A model generated the notes under the pieces. That model was not told the origin of the DNA and searched no databases. It saw only the letters and a program-made list of their open reading frames with translations. Below are positions 1 through 4,786 of a DNA stretch of 5,745 nt, in pieces (position 1 is the stretch's first letter; each line of letters starts with the position of its first letter). The DNA is from Hyphomicrobiaceae bacterium. Lineage in GTDB: Bacteria > Pseudomonadota > Alphaproteobacteria > Rhizobiales > Hyphomicrobiaceae. The stretch lies in assembly GCA_020442225.1 (NCBI GenBank), contig JAGRKR010000006.1:1-5745 (forward strand). The letters are read 5' to 3'. Both the position numbers and the translations under genes were made by a program.

Positions 1-1476
1 CGGGCCCATGGTGATCGCATGCAGTGCGGCCTCGAGTGGAATGCACTCGGCCTCCCCGAGCACACGCTCGGCGCGGGTCCTCCGGTTGACGGCGCACCAT
101 GCGGTGAACAGGGGGCCGAGCGGCGTCACCGGCGCATCGCTGTGGATCGCCAGCGCGACACCGTGGCGAAGCGCGGTCGCGGCGGCATCGATGCGTGCGG
201 CGCGGTCGGGTCCCATCGTGATCGCGAGATGCTGCTCGCCCCAATAGAACAGGTGGTTGGAGAATAGGTTCACCGCCACGCCGAGCGCCGCCATGCGCTT
301 GAACTGCGCCTCGTCCGCCATCTGGCAGTGCTGCAGGGTATAGCGATGGTCAGGGCGTGGCAGCCGCGTGAGCGCGCGCTCGATGAGATCCAGCAGCAGC
401 TCGGAGGCCTCGTCGCCGTTGACGTGGGCATGAATGTGCAGGCCAGCGTCGTGGTAGGCGTCGACGACCTTGGCCAGCACCTCCGGCGGCTGGTTCCACA
501 CGCCGTTCGGCGCGCCGTTGTAGTAGCCGGGCCAGCGCAGGCGCGCGCTGAAGCCCTGGATCGAGCCGTCGGTCATGATCTTGACGAGGCCGAACTTGAG
601 CTTGGGGTTGTTGTGCTGCACCAGTGCCTTGACCTTGGCCACGCCCTCTTCGGTCGAGGCGGTCATGGCTGCAAAGGCCGGCACGACGCGCAGCGGATAG
701 TCGTCCTCGACGGTGACCTTGCGATAGGTCGCCACCGTGGCATCGTCGAGCGCCATGTGGAGGTCGGTCGCGGTGGTGATACCGGCGATGCAGGCCGCAT
801 GGGCGAAGCGATACATCGACTCCCGGCTGACCGCGACGCGGTAGGGATTGCCGAGCGTGCGGTAGACCATGTAGGTCGCGGCTGCCTCCGCGAGCTCGCC
901 TGTGGGCTGGCCGTCCTCGCCCATCAGGACGCCATGGATATTGGTCGCGGCGCTGATGCCGACCCGCGCCAGCGCCACACTGTTGATGTTCAGCAGGTGA
1001 CAGCTCTGGTGCATGACGATGACCGGCCGACGCTTGGACACCCGGTCGAGGTCGCTGGCGATCATGCGGCGCCCCTCGAAGAAGATGGGATCGAGCCCCC
1101 AGGCGAAGAGCGGCGTATCCGGGTCGGTCATGCTCGCTTCCGCCTCGATCAGGCGCTCAACGACGGCGTCGATGCTCTTCAGGCCCGGCCAGCGGCGCCC
1201 GTCCGGGCCGATGCGGTCGTCGAACCCCACATAGGGTGTCGTCCAGACCGAGCCCTCGAAGGTGTGGCTGTGTCCCTCGACGAAGCCGGGCATCAGCACC
1301 TTGTCGGCGAAGCGCTCGTCGAGCTCGTAAGAACCCCAGCCCGTCAGGTCCGCCAGGTCGCCGACGCCGAGGATGCGGCCGTCACGGATGGCGACATGCG
1401 TGGCGGTGGGCCGGTTGTGGTCCATCGTGATGATGCGGCGCGCGCGCAGGATGCGAATTGGCGCTGGTCGTGTCAT
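1..1476 (-). CDS. YtcJ-like metal-dependent amidohydrolase (amidohydrolase family 3), C-terminus cut off by window edge
   Basis: Reading leftward from ATG at 1476, 492 codons stay open to the window edge, so the C-terminal end (probably some 50-80 residues, by usual family length) is missing. The start is supported by GGGGAG at 1482-1487, five bases upstream. The product reads as an amidohydrolase-superfamily TIM barrel of the YtcJ type. It has an N-terminal beta-sandwich segment (about residues 7-62, with IRDGRILGVGD), then PGFVEGHSH with the metal-binding pair H69/H71. K299 follows in VKIMTDGS, then HIHAHVNGDEA (H347, H349, H351), LQHCQ (H383) and HSDAPVTPLGP with D447. These match the expected metal and catalytic positions in order. 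The usual D-x-H-x-H is E-G-H-S-H here, and the usual HAIGDRA is HAHVNGDEA. No signal peptide is visible, so it is probably cytosolic. Family members hydrolyse varied amides, carbamates and ring C-N bonds; the substrate cannot be told. It lies downstream of the dehydrogenase gene on the same strand. The family call is firm and the function is open. Confidence 0.9.
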   Translation of the reverse strand, partial: MTRPAPIRILRARRIITMDHNRPTATHVAIRDGRILGVGDLADLTGWGSYELDERFADKVLMPGFVEGHSHTFEGSVWTTPYVGFDDRIGPDGRRWPGLKSIDAVVERLIEAEASMTDPDTPLFAWGLDPIFFEGRRMIASDLDRVSKRRPVIVMHQSCHLLNINSVALARVGISAATNIHGVLMGEDGQPTGELAEAAATYMVYRTLGNPYRVAVSRESMYRFAHAACIAGITTATDLHMALDDATVATYRKVTVEDDYPLRVVPAFAAMTASTEEGVAKVKALVQHNNPKLKFGLVKIMTDGSIQGFSARLRWPGYYNGAPNGVWNQPPEVLAKVVDAYHDAGLHIHAHVNGDEASELLLDLIERALTRLPRPDHRYTLQHCQMADEAQFKRMAALGVAVNLFSNHLFYWGEQHLAITMGPDRAARIDAAATALRHGVALAIHSDAPVTPLGPLFTAWCAVNRRTRAERVLGEAECIPLEAALHAITMGP

Positions 1477-1651
1477 GGCTGCTCCCCAAGCGAAATGTGC
1501 CGGCCGAGGCCACGGGGCGCGCGCCGGCCGAGGCACGCCACGGATGCTGCCCGGCCTCCGTCTGGCAAGGATCATATCTCGGCGGCCGGCCTGTTGGCAT
1601 CAGTCTTGGCGCCGGCGCCGTGACGCAGCGCCGCGCGCGGACCGCGGGTTG
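1477..1651 (-). promoter_or_regulatory. Intergenic spacer / 5' leader upstream of the amidohydrolase gene
   Basis: This 175-base gap lies between two minus-strand genes. Read on the minus strand it contains TATGAT (plus-strand ATCATA at 1571-1576), a good -10 match about 95 bases before the start codon. The -35 region at normal spacing is poor, so the promoter is tentative. A 12-base direct repeat GCCGGCCGAGGC occurs at 1499-1510 and 1523-1534, with starts exactly 24 bases apart. GGCGCCGGCGCC at 1608-1619 is perfectly self-complementary and lies about 33 bases past the dehydrogenase stop. It is not followed by a T-run on the minus strand, so it is not a standard intrinsic terminator. Cotranscription with the dehydrogenase gene is possible but unproven. 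Confidence 0.35.
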
Positions 1652-2728
1652 TCAGACGTTCGAGCCGTGGATGGCCTCGATGACGGCGGCGGTGACGTCG
1701 GCGGTTCTGGCCGTGCCGCCGAGATCGGGCGTGTGGGTGCGCGGGTCAGCCGTCACGCGCTCGATGGCCCGCATGAGCCGGCCGGCAGCAGCCGGCTCGC
1801 CCAGGTGCTCGAGCAGCATCACAGACGACCAGAACGTGCCGATGGGGTTGGCGATGCCCTTGCCCATGATGTCGAACGCGGAGCCGTGGATCGGCTCGAA
1901 CATCGACGGGTAGACGCGCTCGGGGTTGAGGTTGGCCGTCGGCGCGATGCCGAGCGAGCCAGCCAGCGCCGCCGCCAGGTCCGACAGGATGTCGGCATGG
2001 AGGTTGCTGGCCACGATGGTGTCGATCGACTGCGGCTTCATCACCATGCGCATGGTCATGGCGTCGACCAGCATCTTGTCCCACGTCACATCGGGAAACT
2101 CGGCGGCGATCTCGGCGGCGATCTCGTCCCACATGACCATGGCGTGGCGCTGGGCGTTCGACTTGGTGACGACAGTCAGCAACTTGCGCGGACGGCTGCG
2201 GGCAAGGCCGAAGGCGAAACGCATGATGCGCTCGACGCCGGCCCGCGTGAACATGGCGACGTCGGTGGCCGCCTCCAGCGGCGAGCCCTGGTGGACGCGA
2301 CCGCCGACGCCGGCATATTCGCCCTCCGAGTTCTCGCGCACGATGACCCAGTCGAGTTCGCGATCGCGCACGTGGCGCAGCGGCGAGGTGATGCCGGGCA
2401 GCACGCGCGTGGGGCGCACATTGGCGTACTGGTCGAAGGGCTGGCAGATCGCGAGGCGCAGGCCCCAGAGCGTGATGTGGTCGGGAATGTCAGGATGGCC
2501 GGCGGAGCCGAACAGAATGGCGTCGTGATGGCGGATGAGGTCGCGGCCGTTCTCCGGCATCATGCGGCCGTGCGTCTTGTAGTACTCGCCGCCCCAGTCG
2601 AAGTGGTCGACGCTGAAGACGAAGCTGCCTTCGCGGCTGGCCAGAGTCTGCAGCACCTCGAGGCCGGCCGAGATCACCTCGGTGCCGATGCCGTCGCCGG
2701 GAATCGCGGCGATCTTGTAGCTCTTCAT
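1652..2728 (-). CDS. ttuC: Tartrate dehydrogenase / D-malate dehydrogenase family protein (isopropylmalate dehydrogenase superfamily)
   Basis: This 358-residue protein matches the usual length of the tartrate dehydrogenase/D-malate dehydrogenase (TtuC/DmlA) group. Family members oxidise 2-hydroxy acids, often with decarboxylation, using NAD and a divalent metal in the cytosol. Visible landmarks are the N-terminal AAIPGDGIG (7-15), DHITLWG (83-89), FDQYANVRP (98-106), VRENSEGEY (130-138) and TKSN with K189. Metal-ligand aspartates D222, D246 and D250 follow, then ANLNPERVYPSMFEPIHGSAFDI (266-287) and GKGIANPIGT (289-298). Y138 and K189 fit the catalytic Tyr/Lys pair. One oddity: C95 stands where family members carry the first of three substrate-binding arginines, while R105 and R131 are kept. 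The precise substrate is therefore uncertain, and the symbol marks the family only. The start at 2728 is chosen for its strong ribosome site and for homology beginning at KIAAIPGDG. The frame stays open upstream to 2869, but that extension does not resemble the family. It is transcribed divergently from the lipid operon. Confidence 0.9.
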   Translation of the reverse strand: MKSYKIAAIPGDGIGTEVISAGLEVLQTLASREGSFVFSVDHFDWGGEYYKTHGRMMPENGRDLIRHHDAILFGSAGHPDIPDHITLWGLRLAICQPFDQYANVRPTRVLPGITSPLRHVRDRELDWVIVRENSEGEYAGVGGRVHQGSPLEAATDVAMFTRAGVERIMRFAFGLARSRPRKLLTVVTKSNAQRHAMVMWDEIAAEIAAEFPDVTWDKMLVDAMTMRMVMKPQSIDTIVASNLHADILSDLAAALAGSLGIAPTANLNPERVYPSMFEPIHGSAFDIMGKGIANPIGTFWSSVMLLEHLGEPAAAGRLMRAIERVTADPRTHTPDLGGTARTADVTAAVIEAIHGSNV

Positions 2729-2735
2729 CGATCCA

Positions 2736-2742
2736 CTCCTTT
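2736..2742 (-). promoter_or_regulatory. Ribosome binding site fixing the dehydrogenase start
   Basis: Plus-strand CTCCTTT reads AAAGGAG on the minus strand, a strong Shine-Dalgarno sequence seven bases before ATG at 2728. It decides this start over the longer in-frame ATG at 2869, which would add 47 residues without family similarity. Confidence 0.85.
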
Positions 2743-2826
2743 GCCCTCGGTGCCCTTGCAGCAGAACCATTAGGGCTCCAGCGTCCCGGAGGGAAGCGCC
2801 TCGCTCCATCCACCGGCCTGACGGCG

Positions 2827-2844
2827 TTGTCACAAGGCTGCAAC
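2827..2844 (+). promoter_or_regulatory. Candidate Pho box (PhoB binding site) upstream of plcP
   Basis: TTGTCACAAGGCTGCAAC matches the 18-base PhoB consensus, built from two CTGTCAT-like half-sites 11 bases apart, at 13 of 18 positions when degenerate positions are allowed. The half-sites are TTGTCAC and CTGCAAC with spacer AAGG. The first is good and the second weaker. It ends 51 bases before the GTG start, a plausible place for an activator site overlapping a -35 region, but no clear -10 follows at the expected distance. Support comes mainly from the downstream genes, whose relatives are induced by phosphate starvation. Chance matches of this quality occur, so this is a hypothesis. Confidence 0.4.
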
Positions 2845-2857
2845 GAGAGTCTGTTTC

Positions 2858-2869
2858 TTGCCCGGGCAA
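2858..2869. repeat. Perfect 12-base palindrome in the divergent promoter region
   Basis: TTGCCCGGGCAA is fully self-complementary and lies 26 bases before the GTG start, between the candidate Pho box and the ribosome site. It could be an operator half-way between promoter and start, or a chance GC-rich palindrome. It has no loop and no T-run, so it is not a terminator. Confidence 0.4.
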
Positions 2870-2884
2870 TGGCTTGATCAGGGC

Positions 2885-2890
2885 GGAGAG
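2885..2890 (+). promoter_or_regulatory. Ribosome binding site supporting a GTG start
   Basis: GGAGAG, with GGAG at 2885-2888, lies seven bases before GTG at 2896. It supports this non-ATG start. No in-frame ATG precedes the conserved metal motif at residues 17-22, so GTG is the only sensible start. Confidence 0.75.
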
Positions 2891-2895
2891 ACCTC

Positions 2896-3705
2896 GTGAA
2901 TGATCACCTGAGCGACTCCCGGCGATACCGCTCCGTCTTTATCTCCGACGTCCACCTGGGGACGCGCGCGGCCCAGACCCACGCCCTCCTGGATTTCCTC
3001 AAGAACGTCGAGGCCGAGACCTACTACCTCGTGGGCGATATCGTCGACTTCTGGAAGGTGCGGCGCGGCCCGGCCTGGTCGCAGTCCCACAATGACGTGC
3101 TGCAGAAGCTGTTGCGCAAGGCCCGCAAGGGCGCGCGCGTGGTCTTCGTGCCCGGCAACCACGACGAGGCGCTCCGCGATTTCAGCGGGCAGTCGTTCGG
3201 CGCCATCGAGATCGCCCGCGATGCCATCCACGTCACGCCGAGCGGCAAGCGCTACCTCGTCATGCACGGCGACGAATTCGACGTGGTGGTGCGCTACGCC
3301 AAGTGGCTCGCCTTTCTCGGCGACCGCTCCTACGAGCTGGCGCTGTGGTCCAACTTGCCGCTGAACTGGGTGCGACGGCACCTCGGGCTCGGCTACTGGT
3401 CGCTCTCGGCGTATCTCAAGAACCGCATCAAGACCGCGGTGAATTTCATCGGCGAGTTCGAGCAGGCTCTGGCGGAGGTTGCCAGGCGCCGCGGCGCCGA
3501 TGGGGTGATCTGCGGGCATATCCACCACGCCGCCGATCGCATGATCGACGGGGTCCATTATCTCAACTGCGGCGACTGGGTGGAAAGCTGCACCGCGATT
3601 CTTGAATCGCAGAGCGGGCACATGCGCATCGTGCATTGGCCGCCCGCCAGCCGGGGCCTCGGCCGCACCAGTGAAGCCCCGCACGGCATCAAGGCGGCGG
3701 TCTAG
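2896..3705 (+). CDS. plcP: PlcP-type phospholipase C, calcineurin-like metallophosphoesterase (LpxH-like family)
   Basis: This 269-residue soluble metallophosphoesterase has all the expected metal-site blocks in order: SDVHLG (17-22, with D18 and H20), VGDIVDFW (46-53, with D48), GNHDE (87-91, with N88 and H89), HGDEFD (124-129, with H124) and GHIHH (207-211, with H208 and H210). It ends with NCGDWVESCTA. No signal peptide is seen. Automated annotation usually calls this type UDP-2,3-diacylglucosamine diphosphatase, from its similarity to LpxH. The PGNHDE block, HGDEFD, YWSLSAYLK and GDWVESCTA are instead what I recall of alphaproteobacterial PlcP, the phosphate-stress phospholipase C first described in Sinorhizobium meliloti. 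PlcP cleaves phosphatidylcholine and similar lipids to diacylglycerol and the phospho-head group. The neighbours favour this role, because both genes behind it encode likely diacylglycerol-using enzymes. A lipid A role is not excluded by sequence alone. It is the first gene of the operon, and its stop codon is one base before the next start. Confidence 0.8.
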   Translation: MNDHLSDSRRYRSVFISDVHLGTRAAQTHALLDFLKNVEAETYYLVGDIVDFWKVRRGPAWSQSHNDVLQKLLRKARKGARVVFVPGNHDEALRDFSGQSFGAIEIARDAIHVTPSGKRYLVMHGDEFDVVVRYAKWLAFLGDRSYELALWSNLPLNWVRRHLGLGYWSLSAYLKNRIKTAVNFIGEFEQALAEVARRRGADGVICGHIHHAADRMIDGVHYLNCGDWVESCTAILESQSGHMRIVHWPPASRGLGRTSEAPHGIKAAV

Positions 3706-3706
3706 C

Positions 3707-4786
3707 ATGCGGGTTCTCATCGCCACCGATGCCTGGCACCCGCAGGTCAACGGCGTCGTCGAGACCCTTTCGCACCTGGGCAACGAGCTCCGCCGCCTCG
3801 GCGTCGAGGTGGCCTTCCTGACGCCCAAGCCGTTCCGCCAGATCGGTTGCCCGGGCTACCCCGAGATCCGGCTGGCTCTGACGCGGTCGCGCGCGGTGGC
3901 TCAATGGATCGAGGCGGCGCGTCCCGACTGGGTTCACATTGCTACGGAAGGGCCCGTCGGCTGGGCCGTGCGGCGCTGGTGCCTGGCGCATGGTCGTCCC
4001 TTCACCACCAGCTATCACACGAAATTTCCCGAGTATGCGGCCAAGCTCTTGGGCCTGCCGACATCGTGGGTCTATGCGCTGGAACGACGGTTCCATCGTG
4101 CCAGCGCCGGCATCCTCGTCGCCACGCCGTCGCTCGAAAGCGAGCTGCGCGGCCGCGGCTTCCGGCGGCTGATGCGATGGACGCGCGGCGTCGACACGGA
4201 GCTCTTCAAGCCACGCGCCGACCGCCTGTTCGGTGACGGACCGGTCTTCCTCTACGTCGGTCGCATCTCGCGCGAGAAGAACATCACGGCCTTCCTCAAT
4301 GCGGACTTGCCGGGGTGCAAGGTCGTCGTCGGCACGGGGCCGTACCTCGCGACCTTGCGACGGCAGTATCCCGATGTCGTCTTCACAGGCCTCAAGCGCG
4401 GCGAGGAGCTGGCCCGTCACTATGCCTCGGCCGACGTCTTCGTGTTCCCCAGTCGCACCGACACCTTCGGTCTCGTCCTGCTCGAGGCGCTGGCCTCCGG
4501 CGTTCCCGTGGCGGCCTACCCCGCCACCGGACCGCGCGACATCATCGAGCATGGCGTCAGCGGCATTCTCGACGACGACCTCGCGAGCGCGGCGCGCCAG
4601 GCCCTCGCGCTCGGTTCCCGACAGGCCCGCCTCAAGGCGTCGTCGTTCTCCTGGGCCCGCTCGGCCCACCAGTTCCTGGACAATATCCGCGTGGCCGAAG
4701 CGGCCTGGAGGGATGCGAAGTCCTGCCTGGAGCGCGCTGCGCGCAACCAGACCCGGCCAACCAGAAGTGAAGGACAGGCAACATGA
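3707..4786 (+). CDS. GT4-family glycosyltransferase, probable diacylglycerol glycosyltransferase
   Basis: This is a 359-residue GT-B fold, GT4-family enzyme. The N-terminal acceptor domain opens with VLIATDAWHPQVNGVVETL (3-21) and includes the conserved SYHTKFPEY (102-110). The C-terminal nucleotide-sugar domain has YVGRISREKN (183-192, with R186 and K191, the usual donor-phosphate pair). FPSRTDTFGLVLLEALASG follows, where D252 and E260 form a D-x7-E version of the E-x7-E signature. Related proteins include MgtA/PimB-type mannosyltransferases and SQD2-like glycolipid synthases, most of which act at the membrane on lipid acceptors. I see no transmembrane helix. In several marine alphaproteobacteria plcP sits beside a glycosyltransferase gene (agt) that makes glycosyl-diacylglycerols under phosphate stress, so diacylglycerol is the inferred acceptor. 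The donor sugar cannot be read from sequence. ATG at 3707 starts one base after the plcP stop; GGCGG at 3693-3697 is a weak ribosome site, suggesting translational coupling. A longer in-frame start at 3602, inside plcP, is rejected. Confidence 0.85.
   Translation: MRVLIATDAWHPQVNGVVETLSHLGNELRRLGVEVAFLTPKPFRQIGCPGYPEIRLALTRSRAVAQWIEAARPDWVHIATEGPVGWAVRRWCLAHGRPFTTSYHTKFPEYAAKLLGLPTSWVYALERRFHRASAGILVATPSLESELRGRGFRRLMRWTRGVDTELFKPRADRLFGDGPVFLYVGRISREKNITAFLNADLPGCKVVVGTGPYLATLRRQYPDVVFTGLKRGEELARHYASADVFVFPSRTDTFGLVLLEALASGVPVAAYPATGPRDIIEHGVSGILDDDLASAARQALALGSRQARLKASSFSWARSAHQFLDNIRVAEAAWRDAKSCLERAARNQTRPTRSEGQAT

Larger units (their letters stand above)
2729..2895. promoter_or_regulatory. 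Divergent promoter region between the dehydrogenase gene and the lipid-remodelling operon
   Basis: These 167 bases separate the two divergent start codons and must hold the promoters for both directions, unless longer transcripts read in. The region contains a candidate Pho box (2827-2844), a TGAC-N6-GTCA dyad (TGAC 2819-2822, GTCA 2829-2832) and the perfect palindrome TTGCCCGGGCAA (2858-2869). Ribosome sites lie at both edges. No convincing TATAAT-like -10 could be picked out for either direction, which is common for GC-rich alphaproteobacterial or activator-dependent promoters. Confidence 0.7.

Noticed and set aside
1608..1619. GGCGCCGGCGCC as a terminator after the dehydrogenase gene
   Set aside because: It has no proper loop and no T-run on the minus strand, so it does not fit an intrinsic terminator.
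328..1623. Long plus-strand open frame of 431 codons
   Set aside because: It is antisense to the amidohydrolase gene, and its Arg/Ala/Asp/Val-rich translation shows no family motif; long antisense frames are expected in GC-rich coding DNA.
1373..2773. Plus-strand open frame of 466 codons, longer than the gene opposite
   Set aside because: It mirrors the dehydrogenase, whose minus-strand frame has full-length family motifs and a strong ribosome site. The antisense translation is low complexity with no recognisable domain.
2729..2869. N-terminal extension of the dehydrogenase to the ATG at 2869
   Set aside because: The 47 extra residues do not resemble the family N-terminus, and AAAGGAG sits correctly before the ATG at 2728.
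2875..2906. TGATCA occurring twice (2875-2880 and 2901-2906)
   Set aside because: Six-base palindromes this short are expected by chance, and the second lies inside the plcP coding sequence.
3602..3706. N-terminal extension of the glycosyltransferase into plcP
   Set aside because: The 35 extra residues are a shadow of the plcP 3' end; the GT4 fold normally begins at MRVLIATD, right at 3707.
2878..3828. Minus-strand open frame of 316 codons
   Set aside because: It is the antisense shadow of plcP and crosses into the glycosyltransferase gene; no domain is seen.
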